Assembly (NCBI GenBank): GCA_027061805.1
Contig: JAMOWA010000018.1
Location: forward strand, 62,001-126,000
Source of the DNA: Thermoanaerobaculia bacterium
GTDB taxonomy: Bacteria > Acidobacteriota > Thermoanaerobaculia > Thermoanaerobaculales > Sulfomarinibacteraceae
Reading direction: 5' to 3'
DNA length: 64,000 nt
The notes beneath the pieces were generated by a model. It was not told the DNA's origin, made no database searches, and saw only the letters and a program-made list of their open reading frames with translations. A program made the position numbers and the translations under genes. This document shows, one piece after another, positions 17,680 to 26,043 of this stretch. Positions within the stretch are counted from its first letter, which is position 1. Each line of letters starts with the position of its first letter.

Positions 17680-19029
17680 ATGACACCAATGCTGATCAAT
17701 CTTCTGGCGTTCATTTTCGTTCTCGGGGTCCTGATCGTGCTTCACGAGGCGGGCCACTTCCTGGCAGCCCGTGCCCTGGGAGCTCCGGTGGAGATCTTCT
17801 CGGTGGGCTTCGGCAAGCGCCTGTGGGGGTTCACACGGGGCGGAACGGAGTACCGGCTCGCGCTCATTCCCTTCGGCGGGTACGTGAAGATCGTGGGACT
17901 GGGCCCCGACGAGTCCACCGTGGTCGGCGGCGGCGGGCCCGAACTCGTCCTCCTGCCCCGGTGGAAGCGGGTCCTGATCTTCCTGGGGGGACCCCTCACC
18001 AACATCGTCGCGGCCGTGGTCTTCCTGGCTGCGGCCTTCGTGATGGGCGTGCAGGTCCCCACCTACCAGAGTGGGCCGCCGGTGGTGGGGTGGGTGGAAC
18101 CCGAGGCGCCCGCCGCGGCGGCGGGCATCCGGCCCGGTGATCGTATTGTCGCCGTGGACGGGACCCCCATCCCCACCTGGCGGGAGCTGGAGTCCAGCCT
18201 CCTCTCCGCGGGAGGCCAGGAGGTGACACTCACCGTGGAGCGGGGGGGTACCACGCTCCGGGTGAAGATCACCCCCCAGAAGGTCACACGCTACGGCTTC
18301 GGCTACGCGGGAATCCTGCCTCCGCTGGACGCCACCGTCGTGGAGCTGATGCCCAACTCGCCGGCGGAACGGGCGGGCCTGAGGCCGGGCGACCGCATCG
18401 TCGCCGTCAACGGGCAGCCCGTCACCCAGTTCTACGACCTCATCCGGCTGATCTCTCCCCACCCTGGCGAGACGCTCACCCTCACCGTGGAGCGGGACGG
18501 CGCGCGGATCCAGCTGCAGGTGGTGCCCAGGAACGAGGGAGGTGAGGGAAAGATCGGTATCCCGATCGTCTTTCCCACCCGGCTGGAGAGGCTCGGGCCC
18601 GTGGCCGCCGTGGGTGCTGCCGTGGCCGAGTGCCGCAGGATGACCGCGGAGACCTTCCGGATCCTGGGCCGGCTGATCCGCCGCAAGGCCTCCATGAGCC
18701 AGCTCTCCGGTCCCATCGACATCGCCAGGATCTCGGGCCGGGCGGCCAGGGCCGGCCTCCGGTCGCTCATCTGGCTGCTCGGCGTGATCTCGTTGCAGCT
18801 GGGAATCTTCAACCTGCTTCCGATTCCTGTGCTCGATGGTGGCCACCTGGCCATCCTGGCCATCGAGACGGCATTCCGGCGGGACTTTTCCACGAAAGTG
18901 AAGGAGCGGATCCTGGAGGTGGGTTTCATCCTCCTGATCCTGCTCATGGTGGTGGTGATCTACAACGACATCCTCAAGATCGTCCCGGAAAGCCTCTACA
19001 AGCTCCTTCCCGGGGGCGGATCCCCGTGA
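17680..19029 (+). CDS. rseP: Site-2 intramembrane zinc protease RseP
   Basis: Cleaves anti-sigma factor stubs and signal-peptide remnants in the inner membrane. 449 aa. The zinc site HEAGH is at residues 22-26 in the first helix and the partner LDGGH motif is at 385-389. Two PDZ domains lie between (about 120-200 and 205-290, each with the AERAGLRPGDRIVAV or AAAAGIRPGDRIVAV core). FGGYVK, a membrane-reentrant motif, is at about 66-71. No anti-sigma factor is nearby. GAGGTTGA precedes the ATG. Confidence 0.96.
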   Translation: MTPMLINLLAFIFVLGVLIVLHEAGHFLAARALGAPVEIFSVGFGKRLWGFTRGGTEYRLALIPFGGYVKIVGLGPDESTVVGGGGPELVLLPRWKRVLIFLGGPLTNIVAAVVFLAAAFVMGVQVPTYQSGPPVVGWVEPEAPAAAAGIRPGDRIVAVDGTPIPTWRELESSLLSAGGQEVTLTVERGGTTLRVKITPQKVTRYGFGYAGILPPLDATVVELMPNSPAERAGLRPGDRIVAVNGQPVTQFYDLIRLISPHPGETLTLTVERDGARIQLQVVPRNEGGEGKIGIPIVFPTRLERLGPVAAVGAAVAECRRMTAETFRILGRLIRRKASMSQLSGPIDIARISGRAARAGLRSLIWLLGVISLQLGIFNLLPIPVLDGGHLAILAIETAFRRDFSTKVKERILEVGFILLILLMVVVIYNDILKIVPESLYKLLPGGGSP

Positions 19030-19092
19030 TCGGGGTCACGGCGTGGTCCGGAACACAGGCCAGAGCCCGTTGAAGTGGTAGAGTCTGACTCG

Positions 19093-19794
19093 ATGGGAGA
19101 GCGGCTTCTCGTTGCCGCGGTCTTCGTGACCGCCTTGGTGGCTGTCTTCTGGCTGGCACTCGTCCGGACGATCCACCAGGGGACGCTGACCGTTCCGGAC
19201 CTCACGGGCTCCGACGTGGAGGAGGCCCGTCAGATGGCCCACGACCGGGGCCTCGACATGGAGATCGTCCGGCCCGGGGTGTTCTCGGAGGCCGTTCCGC
19301 CAGGATCCGTCGCCGTCCAGGAGCCCCTGCCGGGCTTCCACGTCAAGAGCGGTGCCACGGTGAGCGTTCGATTGAGCCTGGGCAACGAGCGCGTGGCGGT
19401 GCCCGATGTCCTGGGCGACTCGCTCCAGGGTGCCACGGCGGTCCTCGACCAGGAGGGGCTCCGGCCGGGGCGCAGGGCCACGGTTCGCGGCCAGGCCGCG
19501 GGAGACAGCGTCCTTGCCACGGCGCCACCCCCGGGAGTCGAGGTGGCGCCGGGGACCGAGGTGGACCTCCTGCTCAATGAGACCCCACGGCAGGCCCTCT
19601 GGGTCATGCCCTCCTTCCTGGCGCTCTCCCGGAGCACGGTGGAGCGATTCTGCCGTCAGCACCGCTTCCGCGTGGGCCAGGTTCACGAGGTGGCCTACCC
19701 GGGCCTGCCCCCGGGGACGGTGCTCCGGCAGTACCCTCCCGCCGGCAGCCCCCTCTCCCGATCCGATATCATCGCGTTATGGGTGAGCCAATGA
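19093..19794 (+). CDS. Membrane-anchored protein with three PASTA domains
   Basis: Starts at ATG 19093 (MGERLLVAAVFVTALVAV); an in-frame GTG 18 bases upstream is possible. Residues 4-24 form a single N-terminal membrane anchor. Three PASTA repeats follow, beginning VPDLTGSDVEEARQMA, VPDVLGDSLQGATAVL and VMPSFLALSRSTVERF, with typical spacing of about 65-70 residues. PASTA domains bind muropeptides or beta-lactams in PknB kinases and PBPs. Here there is no kinase or transpeptidase domain, so it may be a stand-alone peptidoglycan sensor or scaffold. Its end overlaps rpe. Confidence 0.85.
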   Translation: MGERLLVAAVFVTALVAVFWLALVRTIHQGTLTVPDLTGSDVEEARQMAHDRGLDMEIVRPGVFSEAVPPGSVAVQEPLPGFHVKSGATVSVRLSLGNERVAVPDVLGDSLQGATAVLDQEGLRPGRRATVRGQAAGDSVLATAPPPGVEVAPGTEVDLLLNETPRQALWVMPSFLALSRSTVERFCRQHRFRVGQVHEVAYPGLPPGTVLRQYPPAGSPLSRSDIIALWVSQ

Positions 19795-20456
19795 GGCCCC
19801 GGATTGCTCCCTCCATCCTCTCGGCGGATTTCTCCCGCCTGGGAGAGGAGATCCGCGAGGTGGAGGCCGGAGGAGCCGACCTCATCCACCTGGATATCAT
19901 GGACGGACACTTTGTCCCCAACCTCACCTTCGGTCCCCCCGTGGTGCGCTGGCTCGCCCGCCACACCGCACTGCCGCTGGACGCCCACCTCATGGTGACC
20001 GAACCCGATGCCCTCGTGCCCGGACTGGTGGAGGCCGGAGTCGTCCGTATCGCCATCCATGCGGAAACCTGCCCTCACCTCCAGCGGAGCCTCGCGGGGA
20101 TCCGCGATCGGGGGGCCAGCCCCGGGCTCGCCCTCAACCCTGCCACGCCGCTGGTCTTCGCGGAGGAGGCCGCACCGTGGATCGACTTCGTGCTGGTCAT
20201 GTCGGTCAATCCGGGCTTCGGGGGACAGCGCTTCATCGCCGGGAGCCTCCCGAGGATCGAGAGGCTCCATCGTTCGCTGGGCAGCCAGGGTGTCGAGATT
20301 GCCGTGGACGGGGGCATCACCCCCCGGACGGCTCCAGGCCTGGCCGCCGCAGGCGTGACAACGTTCATTGCGGGGAGCGCCGTCTTTGCCGCCCCCGACC
20401 GCGCGCGGGCCATCCAGGAGATCCGGGAGGCCGCACTCCAGGGAGGCCGGACATGA
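19791..20456 (+). CDS. rpe: Ribulose-phosphate 3-epimerase
   Basis: Interconverts ribulose-5-phosphate and xylulose-5-phosphate. I prefer the ATG at 19791, which overlaps the PASTA stop as ATGA and follows GGTGAG; an in-frame ATG at 19779 adds four residues. 221 aa, a TIM barrel. The family motifs are visible: APSILSADFSRLG, HLDIMDGHFVPN (metal and catalytic Asp), HLMVTEPD, VMSVNPGFGGQRFI and VDGGI. Overlaps bamD at its end. Confidence 0.95.
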   Translation: MRPRIAPSILSADFSRLGEEIREVEAGGADLIHLDIMDGHFVPNLTFGPPVVRWLARHTALPLDAHLMVTEPDALVPGLVEAGVVRIAIHAETCPHLQRSLAGIRDRGASPGLALNPATPLVFAEEAAPWIDFVLVMSVNPGFGGQRFIAGSLPRIERLHRSLGSQGVEIAVDGGITPRTAPGLAAAGVTTFIAGSAVFAAPDRARAIQEIREAALQGGRT

Positions 20457-21274
20457 AACCACGTGCCTGCACGGTCCTCGTTCTTCTCGCACTGCTGGCA
20501 CTCGTGCCACTGGGCGGGTGCAAGAGCTCCACGGGCGAGGAGAGCCTGCTCACCGAGCTGGCCAACCAGGACAAGGAGACCATCTACCGCAAGGCCGAGG
20601 AGCTCTACAGCGAGGGGAAGTTCTCCGAGGCCCGGAAGCTGTACTCCTTCCTGTACGACACCTTCCCCAACGACCCGCTGGGCCACAAGGCCGCACTCCG
20701 GATCGCCGACACCTACTTCCAGAAGAAGAACGTCGCGAGCCTCACGGAGGCGCGGCTCCGGTACCGTGATTTCGCCAACCGGTTCCCCAACGACCCGGAT
20801 CGGGACTACGCGCTCCTGATGCTGGGCAACACCTACATCACCATGGGAATCCACCCGGACCGGGAGCTGACCAACGCCCTGGAGGCCCTCAAGGCATACC
20901 GTCAGGTGATCAATCTGTACCCGAACTCCCCCTACTACGACGACGCCAGGGCGAGGGTCCGGGAGGTGGAGAGCATCCTCGGGGAACACGAGTGGCTCGT
21001 GGCGAGATATTACGCCCGGAATAAGCGGTGGGGTGCCGTCATCCTGAGGCTCGAATACCTCAAGGATAATTACCCGGAATATGCCAGGATGGACGAGGCG
21101 AACGCGTTGCTCCAGAAGGCCAATACCATCCGTCAGCAACGGATGGAGGAGTACAACAGACTCGTGGAGGAAGCCAGGAAGGCCGCTGAAGAGGACAAGA
21201 AGGCGGTCGAGGAGATGAAGAAGAAGACACCGGCGGACGAACCGGCAACGAAGAAGAAAACGGAAAATGATTGA
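20453..21274 (+). CDS. bamD: Outer-membrane assembly lipoprotein BamD
   Basis: A lipoprotein of the BAM complex that inserts beta-barrels. ATGA overlap with rpe; 273 aa. Signal peptide ends in the lipobox LVPLGGC (Cys about residue 23). The body is TPR-like: AEELYSEGKFSEARKLYSFLYDTFPNDP, RYRDFANRFPNDP, and AYRQVINLYPNSPYYDDARAR, the characteristic BamD repeats. The last 50 residues are Lys/Glu-rich and probably disordered, longer than in Proteobacteria. bamA is not in the window. Confidence 0.92.
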   Translation: MKPRACTVLVLLALLALVPLGGCKSSTGEESLLTELANQDKETIYRKAEELYSEGKFSEARKLYSFLYDTFPNDPLGHKAALRIADTYFQKKNVASLTEARLRYRDFANRFPNDPDRDYALLMLGNTYITMGIHPDRELTNALEALKAYRQVINLYPNSPYYDDARARVREVESILGEHEWLVARYYARNKRWGAVILRLEYLKDNYPEYARMDEANALLQKANTIRQQRMEEYNRLVEEARKAAEEDKKAVEEMKKKTPADEPATKKKTEND

Positions 21275-21332
21275 CGGGCGCTGTCAACGTGGAGTAACCT
21301 TGATTGTGTTTCCAGGAACCGGGAGTTGTCCT

Positions 21333-22418
21333 ATGAGAAGCGGTATTCGTTTGGCACTCGTGTTTGCTGTCCTGCCGGTGATGGTCTTGGCGCAAACGGT
21401 CTCACCGCCGCCTCAACCGCTGCACCTGGTGGGCGACCACTGGACACCCTACGATCCGCCGGCAGAGTTCCCCGAGGGCGCCAACGTCCACACCATCGTC
21501 AAGGGGGACACGCTGTGGGATCTCGCGAGACAGTACCTGGGTGATCCTTACCTGTGGCCACAGATCTGGGAGCGGAACCCCTACATCAGGGACTCCCACT
21601 GGATCTATCCCGGCGATCCCCTTGTGATCGACATCACAGTGCAGGAGGTGCCAGTGGAGGAGGAGCCGGTCCGGGAGGAGGAGTCGCAGACCTCCATGGC
21701 CCCTCCGGAGGAGTCCGAGGCCTTCGGTGAGGCGGTCCCCCTGGGCAGCACCTCCGACGTCTACTGCTTCATCGAGCTCAACGACGATCCCTCCCTCTAC
21801 CCCTTCCGCATCGTCTCGGCCGAGCAGATTCACTACCAGTCCACCTTCACCGAGGGGGACGTGGTCTACATCGACGGCGGCACGGCCGAGGGTATTGCTC
21901 CCGGCGACAAGTTCTTCATCCTCCGCGACCGTGGGCCGCTGATGCACCCCGTGTCGAAAGCTTCCATGGGGAACCTCTACAAGCAGCTGGGACAGCTCAC
22001 GGTCCTCTGTGCCCAGGAACACTCCAGCATCTGCGAGATCACCTCCTCGTGCGACTCGATTCCCATCGGGGCCCTGCTGCGTCCTTTCAGCCCCATCCCG
22101 GTTCCGCTGGCGGTCCGGTCGCCCCTCACCGGGCGGTGCGATCCACCCAGCGGCAACGTGACGGGATATGTGGTGTACCAGCAGGAGGGCATCCTGGATG
22201 CCGGAACCGAGCACCTCATCATCGTGGACATGGGATCGGCGGACGGCGTCTTCCCGGGGCAGTTCGTCACCCTGTTCCACGAGAACGCCGCTCCGGGCAT
22301 GCCCCGCATCGTCATGGGCGAGGCCGGGATCCTGACCGTCGGCGAGCATTACGCCACCGCACGGATCCTGAACGCCTGGGGTTCCATCAACGTCGGGTTC
22401 CGGGCCGAGGTCAAGTAG
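21333..22418 (+). CDS. Secreted LysM domain protein
   Basis: ATG 21333 after GGGAG; 361 aa. A signal peptide (RLALVFAVLPVMVLAQT) is followed by a LysM domain at about 50-95 (HTIVKGDTLWDLARQYLGDPYLWPQIW and IYPGDPLVI), which should bind peptidoglycan. An acidic Glu/Pro linker (110-135) leads to a C-terminal region of about 220 residues with two similar beta-rich stretches (EGDVVYIDGGTAEGIAPGDKFFI and TEHLIIVDMGSADGVFPGQFVTLF), suggesting an internal duplication. This LysM-plus-duplicated-beta layout is found beside bamD in some Acidobacteriota; its role is unknown. Ends at a strong terminator. Confidence 0.85.
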   Translation: MRSGIRLALVFAVLPVMVLAQTVSPPPQPLHLVGDHWTPYDPPAEFPEGANVHTIVKGDTLWDLARQYLGDPYLWPQIWERNPYIRDSHWIYPGDPLVIDITVQEVPVEEEPVREEESQTSMAPPEESEAFGEAVPLGSTSDVYCFIELNDDPSLYPFRIVSAEQIHYQSTFTEGDVVYIDGGTAEGIAPGDKFFILRDRGPLMHPVSKASMGNLYKQLGQLTVLCAQEHSSICEITSSCDSIPIGALLRPFSPIPVPLAVRSPLTGRCDPPSGNVTGYVVYQQEGILDAGTEHLIIVDMGSADGVFPGQFVTLFHENAAPGMPRIVMGEAGILTVGEHYATARILNAWGSINVGFRAEVK

Positions 22419-22444
22419 CCCCTCCCACAGGAGCGTCACACACA

Positions 22445-22475
22445 CCGACGGCCCGCCGGACCGGCGGGCCGTCGG
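22445..22475. terminator. Bidirectional terminator between LysM gene and tatA
   Basis: A perfect inverted repeat (CCGACGGCCCGCCGG, 22445-22459, with 22461-22475) around a single A. It sits between convergent genes. There is no T-run. Confidence 0.7.
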
Positions 22476-22496
22476 TCGTCCGGGTCTCCCGGGGAA

Positions 22497-22688
22497 TCAG
22501 TTCTTCTCGCCGGAATCCCCTCCTTCGCCCTGGTCCCTGTCCGAGGCGCCGGACTTCACCGAGTCCTTGAAGTTCCGGATGCCCTCCCCCAGGCCCCTGC
22601 CCAGCTGGGGCAGCTTGGAGGCCCCGAAGATGATGACGACGATGGCCAGCAGGATGAGAAGCTCTGGAAACCCGACGCTACCCAACAT
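22497..22688 (-). CDS. tatA: Sec-independent translocase protein TatA
   Basis: 63 aa: a hydrophobic N-terminal helix ([16 protein letters not shown]), the hinge and amphipathic helix [21 protein letters not shown], and an acidic tail. The [21 protein letters not shown] core is typical of TatA/E rather than TatB. It forms the pore for folded Tat substrates. The gene overlaps the upstream kinase-like gene by 11 bp. tatC is not in the window. Confidence 0.93.
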   Translation of the reverse strand: MLGSVGFPELLILLAIVVIIFGASKLPQLGRGLGEGIRNFKDSVKSGASDRDQGEGGDSGEKN

Positions 22689-23628
22689 GATCCAGTCCCT
22701 CCAGCGGACAGTCTAGCAGAAGCTCCACCATCTCCGCGGGTGCTCCCAGGCTCTCCACGAGGGGCGCCATCCTGGCCGCCAGGGGAGGAACCCACTGGAG
22801 ATACCGCCGCTCACCCCTGGAGAGGGCCAGGCGTGCGAAGGTCCCGAGCACCTTGAGTCCCCGGTGCGCCTCGGTTTCCGCCGCCCGCCCCTCCCATCCG
22901 GGATCCGCGGCCGTGGCCTCCGCCCATGCCTCGAGCCATCGTGCACGTTCCCGTGGGGCCAGCAGAGTGGGAAGGTCCCTGTCCCCCAGGAACGATGACG
23001 CATCGTAGGTGTCCGGCCCTACCAGGACATCCTGGAAGTCGATGATCCCCACATCCCCTTCGGGCAGGAAGAACAGGTTGTTGAGGTGGTAGTCCCTGTG
23101 GCACACCCTCTTCGGGTGCCGGTCCACCCACCGTACGAGGGTCCCGAGCCAGTCCTCGGAGGCCGGGGAAAGGCGCCGCCCGATCAACTCCCCGGCGAAC
23201 CAGGTGCCGAAGGGAATCAGCTCCTCCCGGAGGCGGGACCCGGAGAGCGGGACGTTCCACGGGGGAAGCTCCGCGGGATCGAGGCGGGACAGGACCTCCA
23301 GGGGCCTGACGAGGTCCAGTACCTGTACCAGACGTTCCTCGGGCCCCAGCGCCGCCAGGACCCGGGCCGCATCGTGGGGCCCGAAGTCCTCCAGCACCGC
23401 CTCTCTCTCCTCCGCGTCCACCCAGAGGAGATCCGGGACCCGGAGTCCCTTCTCCGCCAGCCATCTCCGGACCTCGAGGTCCCGCCGGAACTCCCCCGGC
23501 CGGTCGCGCGGATACCTCACGAGGATGACCGTGTTCCCCTCCGGGGTCCGGGCCCTCGCGTACCGGCGGTACGAGGCATCACCGGCCAGATACCTCTCAT
23601 CGCTCAACGGTGGCCTGGCGTGCCGCAC
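22678..23628 (-). CDS. Aminoglycoside phosphotransferase-family sugar kinase (AmgK-like)
   Basis: GTG start at 23628 behind GGGAGGTG; 316 aa. The APH fold is clear: an N-lobe with [11 protein letters not shown] and a VILVRYP strand, the catalytic loop [14 protein letters not shown] (Asp of HRD-type near residue 180) and the metal site IIDFQDV. ASYRRY plus this catalytic loop match the AmgK/MurK branch that phosphorylates the anomeric position of N-acetylmuramic acid or N-acetylglucosamine in wall recycling. murU, the usual partner, is absent, so the substrate is not proven. Co-transcribed with tatA. Confidence 0.78.
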   Translation of the reverse strand: MRHARPPLSDERYLAGDASYRRYARARTPEGNTVILVRYPRDRPGEFRRDLEVRRWLAEKGLRVPDLLWVDAEEREAVLEDFGPHDAARVLAALGPEERLVQVLDLVRPLEVLSRLDPAELPPWNVPLSGSRLREELIPFGTWFAGELIGRRLSPASEDWLGTLVRWVDRHPKRVCHRDYHLNNLFFLPEGDVGIIDFQDVLVGPDTYDASSFLGDRDLPTLLAPRERARWLEAWAEATAADPGWEGRAAETEAHRGLKVLGTFARLALSRGERRYLQWVPPLAARMAPLVESLGAPAEMVELLLDCPLEGLDHVG

Positions 23629-23735
23629 ATCACCTCCCGGACCCTTCTGTGGCCCCCATCAGGGTACGGCATCACGCCGTGGTGTACCATGGGAACAGAC
23701 GGGGATGGCCGGTTGTTGACGCGTACGGAGGACGC

Positions 23736-24095
23736 ATGGAAATGCCCGGGACACGGAAACTGCATCAGCTCCTGAAGCGGCTCGGAACGGCACTGCACGG
23801 CTCGGTGGTGGATTCCGACGAGGTGCAGGCATGCCTGAGGGAGCTGCACGAGGCGGGCTGGGATGCGGTGATGATGCTCGATGCCTCCGTGGTCTGCCGG
23901 GCCGATGGCGGTCTCGAGCCCGGGCAGGCCTCCCTGCACGTCCATGCCGATCCCCGGCCCCGGCCCAGGGTGGAGTACCGCATGAACCTCCACGATGCGG
24001 CCTTCCTGGCCGCCCTGGGCATCTCGCCCACACGCCACCGCTCCACGCAGGGTTCGAGGTCCGTCAGCGGTTCCGATGAAACCCCTGACCGGTAG
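23736..24095 (+). CDS. Conserved hypothetical protein upstream of rlmN
   Basis: ATG 23736 follows GGAGGA with ideal spacing; 119 aa. Soluble, alpha/beta-looking: a helical start (KLHQLLKRLGTALHGSVVDSDEVQACLRE, broken here for length) and a strand-rich middle (WDAVMMLDASVVC), then RVEYRMNLHDAAFLAALGI. No signal peptide or membrane segment. I do not recognise a named family, although similar short proteins occur in Acidobacteriota. The end overlaps rlmN by 20 bp, so the two are coupled; this is the best functional hint. Confidence 0.65.
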   Translation: MEMPGTRKLHQLLKRLGTALHGSVVDSDEVQACLRELHEAGWDAVMMLDASVVCRADGGLEPGQASLHVHADPRPRPRVEYRMNLHDAAFLAALGISPTRHRSTQGSRSVSGSDETPDR

Positions 24096-25149
24096 GTCCG
24101 CCTCCGCCATCTCCGAGCTGGTCCGGGACGTGGTGGACCGGCCGTTCCGTGCCCGGCAGGTGGCCCTGTGGGTGCTCCAGCGCAATGCGCGCAGCTTCGA
24201 CGAGATGACGGACCTCCCGAAGGCGCTCCGCCGCGAGCTGGCGCGGCGCTTCTCCCTCCATGAGCCCGAGATGGCGGAGGTTGTCGCCAGTCTTGACGGG
24301 TCACGGAAGTACCTGCTGCGGCTCGCCGACGGGACCACGGTGGAGGCCGTCTCCATGCCCGAGGGCCAGAAGGTGACCCTGTGCCTGTCCTCGCAGTCCG
24401 GGTGCGCCGTGGGATGCACCTTCTGCGTCACCGGTGCCCTGGGTGCCGGGCGGAACCTGACCCCCGAGGAGATCGTTGGCCAGTACCGGCTGATGGTCCG
24501 TGACCTCGGCGGTGACGTGGAGCGGGTGAACATCGTGTTCATGGGCATGGGCGAGCCCCTCCTCAACACCACGCACCTGGGCACGGCACTGGAAGCCCTC
24601 ATGGAGACCGTCAGCCCGAAGCGGATCACCGTGTCCACCGCGGGCATCCTCCCGGGCATCCGGTGGCTGGCCGGCCTTCCCCGCCGCCCGCTCCTGGCGG
24701 TCTCGCTCAACGCCCCCGACCAGGAGCGGCGGGAGGCCATCATGCCCATCACCCGCCGCTATCCGCTCCCGGATCTCATGGCCGCCCTCCGGGCCTTCCC
24801 GCTGGAGCGGGGCCGGAGGATCACCTTCGAGTACGTGCTCATCCGGGGGCTCAACGACGCCCCGGAGGACGCCGGCGCCCTGGCCCGCCTCCTCCGCGGC
24901 ATCCCCTCCAAGGTCAACGTGATCCCGCTGAACGAGGATCCGGACCACCTGCCCGGCCTCCGGCGCCCCGACGACGGAACCATCGACCGGTTCGCCGCCA
25001 GGATCCGGGACGAGGGCCTCACGGTGACCGTCCGCCGTTCCAGGGGCTCCGACGTGGCCGCTGCGTGCGGTCAGCTGAAGGGGCGTCAGGCGTCCAGGAG
25101 CGCCACGGCCGACCACTGCCTGCCGGCGGCGTCCCCGTCCCGGCGGTAG
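24076..25149 (+). CDS. rlmN: 23S rRNA (A2503-C2)/tRNA (A37) methyltransferase RlmN
   Basis: Radical-SAM methyltransferase modifying A2503 of 23S rRNA and A37 of some tRNAs. ATG 24076; 357 aa. The radical-SAM cysteines are C110, C114 and C117 (GCAVGCTFC). The methyl-carrying cysteine near the C-terminus is C331 (VAAACGQL). Other motifs: FMGMGEPLLN and LAVSLNAPD. The last 25 residues beyond C331 run 64 bp into the convergent pgeF gene. Confidence 0.95.
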   Translation: MKPLTGRSASAISELVRDVVDRPFRARQVALWVLQRNARSFDEMTDLPKALRRELARRFSLHEPEMAEVVASLDGSRKYLLRLADGTTVEAVSMPEGQKVTLCLSSQSGCAVGCTFCVTGALGAGRNLTPEEIVGQYRLMVRDLGGDVERVNIVFMGMGEPLLNTTHLGTALEALMETVSPKRITVSTAGILPGIRWLAGLPRRPLLAVSLNAPDQERREAIMPITRRYPLPDLMAALRAFPLERGRRITFEYVLIRGLNDAPEDAGALARLLRGIPSKVNVIPLNEDPDHLPGLRRPDDGTIDRFAARIRDEGLTVTVRRSRGSDVAAACGQLKGRQASRSATADHCLPAASPSRR

Positions 25150-25811
25150 GACGCCAGGCGGGGGTCGCAGGCCGTGCACCCCCCCACCCGTTCCGCCCCG
25201 AAGGGGCCGACGCCCGCCATCACCAGCTGGTGCACGATGATCGCCCCCAGATCCACGCGCCCCTCGTGGAGCCACTCCCCGGGATCCCCCGCCACGCGCC
25301 CGAGAGCCTCCACCACCTCAGAGCCCACCTCGTAGTGGCAGGACCCCACGTGGGGACCCAGGACCGCGGTGAGCTCGCCCGCAGGCACACCGTACTCCAC
25401 CTCGAACCTCCGGACCGCCCGCGGGACGATGCCGGCAGCAGCGCCCCTCCACCCGGCGTGGACGGCCGCCACAACCCCCCCGCCGTGGATCAGCACGGGG
25501 ACGCAGTCGGCCGTCCGGACCGCCACCACGATTCCCGGCTCGTCCGTGAGGAGACCGTCGCATCGGCCCACACAGGCGGCGCCCTGAAGCGGGTTCCCCG
25601 GCTCCCGGGAGAGCGAGGCCAGGATCCGCCCGTGGACCTGCCGGCACCACCGCACGGCCTGCGCCCCACCCGGCAGGGACCCCAGGAGCTCCACGGGCGG
25701 CCCGTCATCCCCGGCATCCCCGTACCGCGGGCCCAGGCCGAGGGCCATCCACACGCGCCCCTGCAGGGCCACGAGGGCCGTCACCTCACCGGACCGGATC
25801 TCGCGCCACAT
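25086..25811 (-). CDS. pgeF: Peptidoglycan editing factor PgeF (YfiH/laccase-domain family)
   Basis: Start placed at ATG 25811 (MWREIRSGEV), preceded by GGAGGGG; an in-frame GTG lies 12 codons upstream. 241 aa. The metal-site residues of the DUF152 fold are visible: His in RQVHG, Cys in VAVRTADCVPVLIH and His in AAVHAGWRGAAAG. The C-terminal part has CDPRLASYRRDGDAAGRQWS. The family is now linked to removing wrongly incorporated L-Ser from muropeptides and also has purine nucleoside activity. Divergent from ftsEX. Confidence 0.9.
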   Translation of the reverse strand: MWREIRSGEVTALVALQGRVWMALGLGPRYGDAGDDGPPVELLGSLPGGAQAVRWCRQVHGRILASLSREPGNPLQGAACVGRCDGLLTDEPGIVVAVRTADCVPVLIHGGGVVAAVHAGWRGAAAGIVPRAVRRFEVEYGVPAGELTAVLGPHVGSCHYEVGSEVVEALGRVAGDPGEWLHEGRVDLGAIIVHQLVMAGVGPFGAERVGGCTACDPRLASYRRDGDAAGRQWSAVALLDA

Positions 25812-25928
25812 CCATCCCCTCCACCGGATGGGGAGAACCTCCCCCACACCGATTCACCCGATTATCCCCCACCTCCACGAGCATGGAGACCCGCCCTCCG
25901 CAGGATGGGGTGGCCGGGCGCTCGCACA

Positions 25929-25946
25929 CCCCCCCCCCCCCCCCCC
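25929..25946. repeat. 18-base poly-C tract in ftsE promoter region
   Basis: An uninterrupted run of 18 C residues. Six bases later comes TACAAT (25952-25957), a good -10, so the tract fills the space between the -10 and where the -35 should be. Such tracts can slip during replication. The length may also be misassembled. Confidence 0.8.
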
Positions 25947-25951
25947 GGTGG

Positions 25952-25957
25952 TACAAT
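25952..25957 (+). promoter_or_regulatory. Predicted -10 box of the ftsEX promoter
   Basis: TACAAT, about 90 bases upstream of the ftsE ATG. No convincing -35 hexamer is present; the -35 position falls at the start of the poly-C run. Confidence 0.45.
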
Positions 25958-26043
25958 CGCCACGCTGGAGGATCCGTGGACGTTCCATCCAAACCCTGGG
26001 TTCAGCCCGGTGATCCGAGGGTTCACCGGCCGGCGGTGGGCCC

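Noticed and set aside
17680-19029. PDZ-containing DegP/HtrA-type serine protease
   Set aside because: The HEAGH and LDGGH zinc motifs and the membrane helices identify RseP. No catalytic Ser triad is present.
22445-22475. A MITE or attachment site
   Set aside because: Position between convergent genes, single-base loop and 15-bp perfect stem fit a bidirectional terminator better.
25086-25149. Frameshift at the rlmN end
   Set aside because: The overlap with pgeF is convergent and both proteins have normal cores. The extra RlmN tail is only a late stop codon.
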